64,000 nucleotides of DNA, taken from NCBI GenBank assembly GCA_025617375.2, contig JAMYGW020000010.1, positions 806,001 through 870,000 of the forward strand. Reading direction: 5' to 3'. Positions 35,383 to 46,791 of this stretch are shown here, piece after piece (position 1 is the stretch's first letter; every line of letters begins with the position of its first letter). Source of the DNA: Acarospora socialis. Taxonomy: Eukaryota; Ascomycota; Lecanoromycetes; Acarosporales; Acarosporaceae. The position numbers and the translations under genes were made by a program. The notes beneath the pieces are model-generated. The model was not told the origin of the DNA, did no database searches, and saw only the letters and a program-made list of their open reading frames with translations.

Positions 35383-36099
35383 TGTTTGTCTACCACAAAC
35401 AGTTGCATGAAATGCTGGAAGGTTTTGAGTTACGAGTAGTGAAAGGTTCTTGAAGTGAATACTCTTTAACACGTCCAAGGCTGAGTGTCCGTAGTGAGTA
35501 ACACAGGTGAGTAATACCCAGTGAATACTTAGCCCCACCACAGGGCTGGGGCTGTGCGCTAGCCCCTCCGAACACTTCAACTAACAACAATGCTTCTACA
35601 ATGACCGTATCATTAGAAACATCAATCAAGAACTGAGTGAGAATACTTGCAGGAGACACAGAACGGATTCTTCATGGAGCTGATGTTGAGTTGTCCGAAT
35701 AACGTCCATCAGGCTGATGTCGCAAATACTGCGGTTGTGCAGCCACGCATGATCGCAATGCTGTTATGACTCAGCCCCACCACAGGGTAGCATGTGATAC
35801 TGAGCCTCCAAAGCACCCCTTCTTTATAGCCCTGCAGAACCAGAATTCACTGGTTCATGTTTTTTGCTGTCTCCAATGTTTAGGATTATGCACCCCATCC
35901 AAGACCAAGGAATGCAGCATACCTGGGCTTCTTTGTTTCACAGCAGCGACCGCTGTGCATAGGTGGTCTGGGCTGCTGTTCATGGTAGGTCCTCACATTG
36001 CTTGAGTGAGGATGTGACAATAGAAAAGCCCAAAGTTGCTGGGCTGGTGTCTCAGAGCACACAGTCATGTCAAGATGTAAACACCTGTTGACATGAACA
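35383..36099 (-). repeat. Possible solo LTR or other repeat block (fossil)
   Basis: The segment is bounded by TGTT at 35383 and AACA at 36099, the short inverted ends of many LTRs. On the minus strand it carries a TATAAAG box near 35823-35830. The 15-mer AGCCCCACCACAGGG occurs twice inside it, at 35531-35545 and 35773-35787. Both ends can form small hairpins. I see no flanking 5-base duplication, no internal protein region and no partner copy in the window. If real it would be an old solo LTR; family and age cannot be set from one copy. Confidence 0.25.
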
Positions 36100-36550
36100 G
36101 CACCGAGGCACTCTGCATGTCATATTAGTCATGACAGAGTCTTTATATCGAAAAGCTGTCGATTGGTAACGTACACCAAGTATATGAAGCAAATGTGCAA
36201 TTGTGATCCAACACCAAAACAACAAGGTCAGTTTCTTCGAATCTCGCAATGGTTTTTAAACCACAAAGTGACGAAATTCTGGTGTTGAAGCGACCCATAT
36301 TCACAGCAATTAACCGAGCGCCGATAAGAACCCGATAAGAGAACCCCCCTAATAGTGCCGGGAATAGCCGCTGAAATCTGGGGAAATGGAACGGCCAGGC
36401 CAGTCGCCCCGCCAATGCCAAGAGTCGCGTGCTACTTGTTTTAAGTTCTCAAGTCAACCTTCACCCTAATCCTAGAAATACCCAAGATATGCTCTAGGAT
36501 ATCAGTCCTACTCTGAGCTTAACATTTCAATTGCTCTGTACCAAACACCA
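36100..36550. other. Intergenic before the small membrane protein
   Basis: No gene or repeat was recognised. It should hold the promoter of the small + strand gene that starts at 36551. Confidence 0.45.
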
Positions 36551-36858
36551 ATGACGCTCGCCAACATCTTCCAGTAAGTCCCCCCATCGTCCTACCATAC
36601 CCCACCCTCCGTCCTGCACCCTCGCTACTCGAAATCCTACCACAACTGCCTTTGCTGGTAGATGACACACTGACGCCCTCCTTACACAACGCCAGTCGCC
36701 GTAATCTCCCTCTCCTCGCCCTCATGAGCATGGGCGGCTTGTATCTCGGCTTCAAGTCCCGCACCATCATGCTGAAAAGACAGCAGCGTGGTCGGCGGGA
36801 AGGGGAATATGGGGTGGAGACGCATCGGTCGGGTATGTTGGTCTTGCTCTTCTCTTGA
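36551..36858 (+). CDS. Small single-pass membrane protein, unknown function
   Basis: Two exons, 36551-36573 and 36696-36858, join across a GTAAGT..CACTGAC..CAG intron to a 61-residue protein beginning MTLANIFHRRNLPLLALM. One hydrophobic segment (about LPLLALMSMGGLYLGF) is followed by a very basic stretch (KSRTIMLKRQQRGRRE). This is the layout of small mitochondrial inner-membrane or respiratory accessory proteins, but I do not recognise a family. A second possible intron (36833-36917) would replace the last seven or so residues with a longer tail ending at 36964. Codon choice in exon 2 is GC-rich like the neighbouring genes. Confidence 0.55.
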
Positions 36859-37200
36859 GGGCTGTGTGGGCACGTGGGATGGTTGCTGATGGTGTGCGGG
36901 AAGGGGGAGGCGTGTAGGTGTCGAGGGGGTGCTCCAATGGGTGTGGGGAGAGAGGCGGTTATGATCTTATGAAGGATGAATGTAGCGAAGGTCTGGAGGG
37001 CTTAGAAATATGCTGTGCCGGTGTCGAGGGGTTTTTTGGGGGCGGCTGTACATATGGGTTCTTTGTCTGATGTTTTGGGGACACTGCAGGGAGGGCGTAA
37101 GATGGTGTACTTGTGAGCCGTCTATTCTATTCTACAGTCTATAGTCTATTGATAATGATAACGCTATGCAATGAATGGATGATACCTGAGGACCCCGCGT
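36859..37200. other. G-rich intergenic stretch
   Basis: This is G/T-rich on the + strand and may contain the 3' UTR or a short last exon of the small gene (36918-36964). Nothing else was recognised. Confidence 0.4.
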
Positions 37201-37206
37201 AACTCT

Positions 37207-37331
37207 ATGGTGAGCAGACCACCGCCGGGGTTGTGACCGGCGGTGAAGAGCACCAGAGCATGGTGAGTGTGCTCACCAGAACGGAGGCCCTTAGGAGGGC
37301 TTGAGCGAAGCCCTCCTCGAGCTGAGGGCCT
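37207..37331. repeat. Cluster of three perfect stem-loops
   Basis: Three inverted repeats lie within 110 bases: ACCGCCGG/CCGGCGGT (37221-37228 and 37237-37244), GGTGAG/CTCACC (37262-37267 and 37272-37277), and AGGAGGGCTT/AAGCCCTCCT (37293-37302 and 37308-37317). The last has outer arms AGGCCCT/AGGGCCT (37285-37291 and 37325-37331). The octamer ATGGTGAG also repeats directly at 37207 and 37260. The element type is unknown. Confidence 0.75.
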
Positions 37332-38195
37332 AGAGAGGGGAGGAGAGGGGCTTCCTGGTATGATAATTCTTATTACTCAGCCTCTGTTACCAAGGCATTA
37401 CTGTTGTTAAGGAGCCCTCCCAGGGAAAGGAGGGTCCCCGCGGTCATTCGCTCCGAGTGCGCAAACGATGGTGCTTCCCGGATTGGGGTGCTGGGCGGGT
37501 CCCGTACCGTTGAGGCCCTGAATGGCGTACGAAAGACCTCCTCCAGAGCTCGGTCCTTTCGCGTGGCTGCGACAGAGGGTTCACGGAGTCGTCGAGGCGT
37601 GGCCCTGACTAGATCGAGGCTCGCTCCTGGCTGGGAATGCCAAACCCTTCACACCCGACGGCCTGTGTTGCTCAACGAGCTGTATTGGCTGGAAAGCTGC
37701 GTGGCGGAATATCACGCGCTCATATGTGTAGATGGCCAAAACCATTGGAGAGTGGGTCACTCTGATGATCATGCAATTGAGGGGAACAAATTGGTGTAGA
37801 GTCTTGCATGTTCGCAGTGGCGTAAGAGTACAGCCGATGATGTTAGTCAGAGTAATGTGAGAGAAAAACAAGAGCTCGTGTTCTCTGTTCGGGTTTGGAC
37901 AACGGCCATGCAGAGAGTTGGTGAGAACTGTGACCAAGATAGTGATTACCAGAAATTGAGTGATGAACAAAATTAGCGTCATAAGCACCTTGCCAAGAGT
38001 ATTGTATCAACAATAGAAGGCGGCTTGCCTTGGAGAGGAGGGAACTCGTAAGATAAAACATCAATTAATTCTCTCGTGGTGAACTCTCTCAGCAGTCTGA
38101 TTGCAAGCAATTCGCAAAGCAATGCGGGTCGTGCTGGTGCCACTAATACCAGGATTTGCGGATACTTTACTCTTGAATTGCAAAACAGTTAGCCA
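37332..38195. other. Unassigned sequence after the stem-loop cluster
   Basis: GC-rich to about 37700, then AT-richer. Open frames here (37404-37799 on +, 37581-37988 on -) show no protein family. The stretch may belong to a decayed mobile element together with the stem-loops, but no coding part supports that. Confidence 0.4.
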
Positions 38196-38555
38196 TCAGG
38201 GCATATGGTGTTGCTCTGGAAAGATGCGACGAGCGGTCTGCTGATGAATCGGCTTGACAAGAAACTGTGAGATCTTCGGGGATCTCAGTTGATCCCAGGA
38301 GAGCGTCCTCTCACACCGTGACTCGAGGAGGGACCAGATCGTATGTGTTAGATCGTATACTGGAAGCACGTCTAGGTGAGCTGCCGGAAAGATTGGAAGC
38401 CGGGGTTTGACATCTGGCTCTTCGTCCTCGTCCTCATGTAATCCTTCGACGCCATCGTCTTCTCTTTCTCCCTCGTCAATGACTTCGACATCTCCACGAC
38501 GCGCTTCATGCCCGCCATTAAAGCCTCCTTCAGCCCTTTCGCCGTTCGTAAGCAC
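38196..38555 (-). pseudogene. Probable gene fragment, conserved-looking but unnamed
   Basis: An open frame of about 119 codons without its own ATG start has a lead of acidic, Gly/Glu/Asp-rich sequence. A block that looks like a real folded domain follows (AAHLDVLPVYDLTHTIWSLL, then ERTLSWDQLRSPKISQFLVK), and the frame stops at 38196. A possible 3' splice site (CTAG) lies just upstream near 38573 on the minus strand, so it may be a last exon, but no upstream exon is convincing. The abrupt end after the domain suggests a truncated copy or relic. I cannot name the family. Confidence 0.45.
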
Positions 38556-39390
38556 GTCGTTTACGCTCCTAGATTATGTCATATCGGATGGTCAGTAGTG
38601 GCGACCGCTCCCTGTTGGCCATTGATGGGAAAGAGAGTCGATCGGATTATAAAAGGACGGTTCAGGCCAGAGAAAGACAGCGAGTATAAGAATGGGAAGT
38701 TCCAAGGCTGTTGTTTTTGTACGCCTTTCACCAGCCATGCGGTAAACACATCGAAACAGGTTGATGACATTAACGTCGGTCATGAAACGCGACAATGAGT
38801 TGAAGCAAGCATCAGTAGTTGGGATGTGATGCTCATGGTCCAATATTGCAATCTGACCAATAGCAGCACACCGCCTTTGATAGTGGGTTTTATAGTGCGG
38901 CTCTTTGTTAACCTAAACTTGTGAAATTTTAAGCCCTGACCTTTATGTTGAACTTTGTGATTTATTTTCAAACTTCCTTCGAGAGCACTCCATCTTGATA
39001 CGCTGTCACTAAGTCTATCTTTTTTTGTAAACTAACGCAACTGAGTACCATTTTCTACGATCACGCTCTTGATTCTCTGTTATAACGCTCCAGTACTCAC
39101 GACGCTAAACCTCTCCATCCTCACTCCGATCATATCCTCTCCCAGTCCTCAAGCTGGTTTACACTCTGCGCTCGAAACGAATACCTCGCGTTGTATTTGG
39201 ATCTCGATTTGAGCTACTTCACAATCGGTATTGTTCTAAGTACCCTCCTGATAGCAGCCATTATCCGGTTTGGCTAGCAAGAAATTGTTCAAATATAAAC
39301 AACCTAAGCATTTCTTTCATGCTGTTCTGGCTCCGTTGATATAGATTCTGTGATCCTTATTGGTACCAAACAAGGCAAATACAGCGGCAG
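38556..39390 (+). promoter_or_regulatory. Upstream region and leader of URA2
   Basis: This 0.8 kb region holds the URA2 promoter. It includes T/C-rich leader sequence and a six-codon upstream ORF (39319-39339). No other gene was recognised. Confidence 0.5.
39319..39339 (+). promoter_or_regulatory. Six-codon upstream ORF in the URA2 leader
   Basis: ATG at 39319 opens the peptide MLFWLR, closed by TGA, with 51 bases left before the URA2 ATG at 39391. No splice site obviously removes it. A translational role is inference. Confidence 0.45.
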
Positions 39391-42300
39391 ATGCCTGCTT
39401 TACGCTCTCAGCCAAATGGGCAGCCCAAGGGCATACCTAAGCCGCCAGTAACACCAATTGTACACGGTACAGATAGAGCCGAAAGGCTCATAAGCCTCGA
39501 GCTTGAGGATGGAACCGTCTATGAGGGTTACAGCTTCGGTGCGGAAGGGAGTGTGGCCGGTGAACTGGTGTTTCAGACCGGCATGGTTGGCTATCCAGAA
39601 TCTATAACGGACCCATCGTATCGAGGACAGATCTTGGTCATCACATTTCCACTTGTCGGAAACTATGGCGTACCCTCACGGACTGCTATGGATAAGCTGT
39701 TGAACGATATCCCGGCATATTTTGAGTCCGCTGAGATACACATTGCTGGTTTGGTAACAGCATCTCACTCAGGCGAAGACTTTTCCCATCATTTGGCGAC
39801 CTCTTCTCTCGGAACCTGGCTTAAGGAACAGGGAGTGCCTGCCATGTGGGGTGTTGATACGAGGGCCTTGACAAAACGAATTCGTGAAGAAGGGAGTATG
39901 TTGGGCCGGATGCTGCTGCACCAACCGGACACGATTTCAAAGCTAACCAATGGACACACCGGTGTCACCAATGGAAACGGTGGATTGACTAGGGGAGATT
40001 GGCGATCAGGCCTTGAAGATTTGGACTGGAGTAATCCAAATACAAAGAATCTTGTGGCCGACGGTGAGACTTGCTGTACGGATGCAATTGTGACCGATAC
40101 AGCTCTAATTCTGCCTTTCAGTCTCGACGAAGGTTCCTCGAATTTACAGTCCCCACAAATCTGCCGAGTTGCGTCACCCGTCAGGTCGTCCTATCCGCGT
40201 TCTATGCGTTGACGTCGGCTTGAAGTACAACCAGTTAAGATGTCTTGTCTCACGAGGAGTAGAAGTGCAAGTCGTACCTTGGGATTACGACTTTCCACGT
40301 CTGGCCGGGGCCGATTATGATGGGCTCTTTATCTCCAACGGTCCAGGCGACCCCGCAATGCTTTCCCAGACTGTTCAAAATATCTCCGTGGCGGTGAAAG
40401 AGGGCCGAACCCCTATCTTTGGTATCTGCTTAGGTCACCAGCTTTTGGCGAGGGCTGCAGGTGCCTCTACCGTGAAAATGAAGTTTGGCAATCGTGGACA
40501 TAATATTCCTTGCACCAACCTTTTATCTGGGAGATGTTACATCACTTCCCAGAATCACGGATACGCTGTGGACGCTACGAATCTGCCTGAAGGCTGGGAA
40601 GAATTGTTCGTAAACGCCAATGATGGCAGCAACGAAGGCATTAGGCACATTAACCGGCCCTACTTCAGCGTCCAATTTCACCCGGAAAGTGCACCGGGAC
40701 CCCGCGATACAGAGTTTTTGTTCGACATCTTCATCAACACCATCGAAAGAAGCATCAAATCGGCAGAGGTATTGCAACAGTGTGTAGAATTTCCGGGACA
40801 TACTCTTGACCAAGTTGAGGAGCTTCATCCGAGGAAACAGGTCAAGAAGGTACTAGTCTTAGGCAGCGGAGGACTGAGCATAGGGCAAGCTGGCGAGTTC
40901 GATTACTCTGGAAGCCAGGCGATAAAGGCTTTGAAGCAAGAGGGAATCTATACTATCCTGATCAATCCCAACATTGCCACAATCCAGACCTCGAAAGGGC
41001 TTGCTGATAAGGTTTACTTCCTTCCAGTTAATGCTGACTTTGTTCGCAATGTCATCAAGTACGAGAGACCTGATGCAATCTACGTAACTTTCGGCGGTCA
41101 GACGGCACTCCAGGTTGGGATACAGCTCAAGGATGAGTTTGAGGAGCTCGGTGTACAAGTACTTGGAACTCCGATCGAAACTATTATAACTACAGAGGAC
41201 CGGGAGCTCTTCGCACGAAGCATGGAATCTATCGGCGAGAAGTGTGCCAAGTCAGCTTCTGCCAATTCGGTCGAGGAGGCTATGCATGTCGTCAAAAATA
41301 TCGGCTTTCCTGTCATCGTCCGAGCAGCGTATGCGCTTGGAGGTCTTGGCAGCGGGTTTGCGGAAAATGATGCGCAACTATATGGCCTGTGCAACAAAGC
41401 ATTCGCCGCTAGCCCACAAGTCTTGATCGAGAGGAGCATGAAGGGCTGGAAGGAGATTGAGTACGAAGTTGTTCGTGATGCTCGCGACAACTGTATCACT
41501 GTCTGCAATATGGAGAACTTCGACCCTCTTGGAATCCACACTGGGGACTCCATTGTCGTTGCACCGTCACAGACCCTATCTGATGAGGATTACAATATGT
41601 TGCGAACTACCGCTGTCAATGTCATTCGTCATCTTGGTGTTGTCGGCGAGTGCAACATCCAGTATGCGCTTAACCCTTTCTCGAAAGAGTACTGCATAAT
41701 TGAAGTCAACGCTCGATTGTCGAGGTCGTCGGCACTGGCTTCAAAAGCTACAGGCTATCCTTTGGCCTTCATTGCTGCGAAATTAGGGTTAGGAATTCCG
41801 CTGAATGAGATATCTAACTCTGTGACGAAGGTCACCTGTGCATGCTTCGAACCTTCACTGGATTACGTTGTGGTGAAGATACCAAGATGGGATCTCAAGA
41901 AATTCACCAGAGTCTCGACCCAACTCAACTCCTCTATGAAAAGTGTCGGTGAAGTAATGAGCATTGGCAGGACTTTCGAGGAGGCAATACAGAAGGCAAT
42001 ACGAGCGATCGACTTCCATAACCTTGGTTTCAACGAGACGAGCGCGCTCATGTCAATTGACAATGAACTTCAAACCCCTTCCGATCAAAGATTATTCGCC
42101 ATCGCCAATGCAATGCATGCAGGTTATAGTGTCGAGAAAATCTGGGAAATGACGAGGATTGACAAGTGGTTCTTAAGCAAGTTGAAGGGACTTGGCGATT
42201 TCGGCAAGCTCATGTGCAACTATTCCACAACAACAATCCCATCTGATTTAATCCGACAAGCGAAACAGCTTGGCTTCTCGGACCGGCAACTGGCCAAGTT

Positions 42301-45300
42301 CTGGAGTTCTAACGAGCTTGCCGTGCGCCGACTACGACTCGAAGCAGCTATCACACCGGTAGTAAAGCAGATTGATACAGTCGCTGCGGAATTCCCTGCG
42401 TATACGAATTACCTCTATCTTACATATAATGGTTCCGAGCATGACATCACATTCAACGACCATGGAGTGATGGTGTTGGGTTCTGGAGTCTACCGCATTG
42501 GATCATCTGTTGAGTTTGACTGGTGCTCAGTTCGGGCAGTCCGAACATTACGAGATCAAGGCTATAAAACAGTCATGGTCAATTACAACCCCGAAACTGT
42601 CAGCACAGACTATGATGAAGCGGATAAGCTTTACTTTGAGAACATAAACCTCGAGACCGTCCTGGACATATACCAATTAGAGTCCTCTAGCGGCGTTATC
42701 ATCTCCATGGGAGGACAAACACCTAACAACATCGCGCTACCCCTCCATCGTTTGAACGTCAAAGTGTTGGGTACTTCCCCCGAAATGATAGACACAGCTG
42801 AAAACCGATACAAGTTCTCAAGACTGCTGGACCGCATCTTCGTCGATCAGCCGGCATGGAAGGAGCTGACCAGCATCGAGGAAGCTACAGAGTTCTGCGA
42901 GAAAGTTACGTATCCGGTACTCGTTCGACCGTCCTATGTGCTGTCTGGAGCTGCAATGAACACTGTCTATTCCAGAGACGATCTTGCCAATTACCTAGCT
43001 CAGGCGGTGGAGGTATCTCGAGAGCATCCTGTCGTGATTACAAAGTACATCGAGAACGCAAAGGAGATTGAGATGGATGCAGTGGCAAGGGATGGCAAAA
43101 TGATAGGGCACTTCATCTCAGAACACGTTGAGAACGCTGGCGTCCATTCTGGAGACGCTACTCTCATTCTGCCGCCTCAAGATCTGGATCCTGAGACTGT
43201 CCGTAGGATCGAGGAAGCAACCAGCAAGATCGGCAACGCGCTGAACGTCACGGGTCCTTTCAACATTCAGTTCATCGCCAAAGACAAAGAAATCAAGGTG
43301 ATCGAATGTAACGTTCGTGCATCTCGGTCCTTCCCCTTCGTCTCCAAAGTCATGGGAGTGGATCTTATCGAGATGGCTACAAAAGCAATCATGGGCGTTT
43401 CTCTGATGGAATACCCTCCGACAGATATCCCCAAAGATTACGTGGGAGTCAAGGTTCCGCAATTCTCCTTCTCGAGGCTCTCAGGTGCCGACCCAGTGTT
43501 GGGCGTTGAAATGGCTTCTACTGGTGAAGTAGCATGCTTTGGCAGAGACAAGTATGAAGCTTACATCAAAGCCTTGCTCTCGACAGGCTTTCGACTTCCT
43601 AATAGAAATATCCTACTCTCAGTTGGCTCCTTCAAAGATAAGATGGAGATGTTCTCATCCATTGTTAAGTTACACAAGATGGGCTACAATCTTTTCGCCA
43701 CTGCTGGGACCGCGGATTACCTTCGGGAACATGCCATACCAGTCCAATATTTGGAGATTTTGGCCAACGAAGAGGAGAATCAAAAGTCGGAATACTCCCT
43801 TACACAGCATTTGGCGAATAATCTTATTGACCTATACATTAATCTGCCGTCGAGCAATCAATTCCGTCGACCTGCCAATTACATGAGTAGAGGTTACCGA
43901 ACCAGGCGGATGGCGGTCGATTACCAGACTCCTCTCGTTACCAACGTCAAGAACGCCAAGATACTTATCGAAGCTATAGCTAGGCACTATGATCTTGAGA
44001 TTGGGAATGTGGACTACAAGAGTAGTCATCGGACAGTTGTCCTGCCAGGCCTCGTCAACGTCGGAGCGTTTGTTCCTGGTATAGCAACAGCAGGCAGTTC
44101 AGACTTTCAGTCTGTGACGAAAGCTTCAATCGCGGCAGGCTTCAGTATGATTCGCATAATTCCTTTAGGACTTGCCGGCTCAATCACAGATGCGCGCGCA
44201 TTGAGGACTGCACAACACAACTGCCGAAGGGAAGCGTATTGTGACTACAATCTCTCTGTTGCCGCGACATCCTCGAATTCAGAACAGATAAGCCAAGTTA
44301 TTCACGAAGTCGGCTCCTTGTTCATCCCTTTCAATCACCTCTCTGGTAACATCAATAAGGTTGCTACTATTACGGATCACTTCGCCGCGTGGCCAGGGAA
44401 CAAGCCGATAATTACAGATGCAAGGACGACTGATTTAGCTTCGGTTCTTCTGCTTGCCAGCCTTCACAGTCGCAAGCTTCATGTGATGAGTGTCAGTACT
44501 AAGGACGACATAAAGTTGATCGCACTTAGCAAAGAGAAGGGGTTGCAAGTTACTTGCGATGTATCAGTGTACTCGCTGTTCCTGACACAGGAAGACTATC
44601 CGCAATGTACATTTTTACCAACTGCAAAGGATCAAAAAGCTCTTTGGGATCAGTTAAGCGTTATCGATGTCTTCTCCGTTGGCAGTGTACCATATCACCT
44701 TGCTCATGCGGCGGACCAGAATGCCACTTCGTCCGTTGGCATTGCTGATACAATCCCACTCCTCTTCACAGCAGTGGCCGAGGGTCGTTTGACCGTCGAG
44801 GATATAACTATAAGGCTACATGACAACCCGAAGGAGATTTTCGAACTTCACGACCAGCTCGGCGCTTCTGTCGAAATAGAGATGGATCGCCCATACGTGG
44901 TCCAGGCTGGGCCGGTCTGGTCACCGTTCGTTGGCAGGACCATGAAAGGCGCTGTTTCGCGAGTTGTCTTCCAGAACAAGACGGCTTGTCTAGACGGTGA
45001 ACCTGTATCAGATGCCGCCCGGGGACGAGACATGTCTGGTTTCTTAAAGCATCCGCCGTCCCCAGTGGTGAAATCATCACCTTCACCAGCCATACTACCA
45101 AGTCCTGACAGCTCCCATGGGCGACGTCAATCCATTCTTAGTGCACACCCGCCTTCTCGTCCCGGGCCGCGGCTAAGACTCGTTGATGGTCATAGTGGTT
45201 TAATACCTGCTCACACATCGTCCGCGGTAACTGAAGAATTTGGACCTCAGCTGTCTCCGATAATGCCTACGATATCCCCGTCGGTACTTGAACTTATAGC

Positions 45301-46303
45301 GCAGTCACCATTCAAGCAGAGGCACGTATTGTCTGTCAATCAATATAGTCGTCAAGACCTACATCTTCTCTTCACCGTCGCTCAAGAGATGCGTCTTGGA
45401 GTGCAGAGGCAGGGCGTGCTGGATATCCTCAAAGGCCGTTTGCTCTGTACCATATTTTACGAGCCATCCACCCGCACTTCAGCATCATTCGACGCAGCTA
45501 TGCAGCGACTCGGCGGTCGGACCGTCGCCATCGCGACCTCCCACTCCAGCACGCAGAAAGGCGAAACGCTACAAGACAGCATCCGAACTCTAGGCTGCTA
45601 CGGTGACGCCATCGTCCTCCGCCACCCCGACGAATCCAGCGCAGTCACGGCCGCCAAATTCTCCCCCGTCCCCATCATCAACGGCGGCAACGGCAGCAAG
45701 GAGCACCCGACGCAAGCTTTCCTGGACCTCTTCACCATCCGCGAGGAACTCGGCACCGTCACCGGCCTGACCATCACCTTCACCGGCGACCTCAAGTACG
45801 GCCGCACCGTGCACTCGCTCGTCAAGTTGCTGCAGCACTACGACGTCCGCATCCAGCTCGTCTCGCCCGCCGCCCTCACCCTCCCGCCCAACATCCGCCA
45901 GCAGCTCATCAGCTCCGGCCAGCTCGTCGCCGAAACGCACGAGCTCTCGCCCGATATCGTCGCCAAGTCGGACGTCCTGTACTGCACACGCGTGCAGAAG
46001 GAGCGCTTCACCGACCTGACCGAGTACGAGCGGCTGAAGGATGAGTTTGTTGTCGACAACGCGCTGCTGAAGAATGCGAAGAGCCATATGGTCGTCATGC
46101 ATCCGCTGCCGAGGAACGCCGAGGTCGGCGAGGAGGTCGACGACGATCAGCGGGCGGCGTATTTCAGACAGGTGAGTTCACTAGCGCGGATTCGTTAACT
46201 CGGCGCCGATTATTGGATATGGTGTCGTGGCTAATTGCTTGGATAGATGCGCTACGGTCTCTACTGTCGCATGGCGTTGCTTGCGTTGGTCATGGCTCCT
46301 TAG
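39391..46303 (+). CDS. URA2: Trifunctional carbamoyl-phosphate synthase / aspartate carbamoyltransferase (URA2, pyrABCN)
   Basis: This cytosolic enzyme makes carbamoyl phosphate from glutamine, bicarbonate and ATP and joins it to aspartate, the first two steps of pyrimidine synthesis; the family is inhibited by UTP. Exons 39391-40063, 40122-46171 and 46247-46303 give 2259 residues. In order: the glutaminase ([10 protein letters not shown] nucleophile Cys, VQFHPES His), the two CPSase halves from about residue 467 ([36 protein letters not shown]), the MGS-like regulatory domain ([11 protein letters not shown]), a dihydroorotase-like domain from about 1520, a Ser/Pro linker and the ATCase from about 1947 ([35 protein letters not shown]). 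The dihydroorotase part lacks the metal-binding HxH (it reads [13 protein letters not shown]), as in other fungi. The linker has RRQS (Ser1895), a PKA-like site. Confidence 0.97.
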
Positions 46304-46791
46304 GCTGGATGTAAATAGCCATGGTCCTACGACGATTTGGGATGGTTTAGTGTTGCGTAGTAACGTACTGCGATATACATAGAGTCAAGGGAGATGGAAG
46401 CGGTGTCTAGATTGTCTATAAATAAAAGTGCTCGTTCGGCGTTATGGGAAATTCAGAGAATTTGCTGTCAGTCTTCGAATGGCGGTTTCGTCAGGGATAT
46501 GTGCAGAGAATCGAGAATATACAGTGTACCCCAGGTGTGAGTGTATGGTGACATGGACACGCAAGGAGAGACTTTCATGGAAGAGGTTGTTTCTTGTTGA
46601 TGATCCTTTCGATCATGCCCCTTAGCCATGCTAAAGACGTGTTCACAGCGATCGCGGATCGTAGGCCTTCTATTACAAATAAACGCCCCCAAACGCCCAA
46701 GCAGCCATTTCCACTCCCAAGCCCCAGCCTAGCTCTCTCTCTCTCTCCCGCCCAGCACATCCACCCACAGCCACGCCACGTCACGCACGCC
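46304..46791. other. Intergenic between convergent URA2 and dcl1
   Basis: A 488-base gap between two convergent stop codons holds both 3' UTRs. Overlapping 3' transcripts could form sense-antisense RNA. The dcl1-proximal half is rich in CTCTCT. No gene is seen. Confidence 0.5.

Noticed and set aside
35383-36099. Complete LTR retrotransposon
   Set aside because: No second terminal repeat, primer site or protein region is seen; at most a solo terminal repeat.
37293-37335. Helitron 3' terminus
   Set aside because: A hairpin followed by CTAG is suggestive, but the next base is A rather than T, and there is no helicase or second end.
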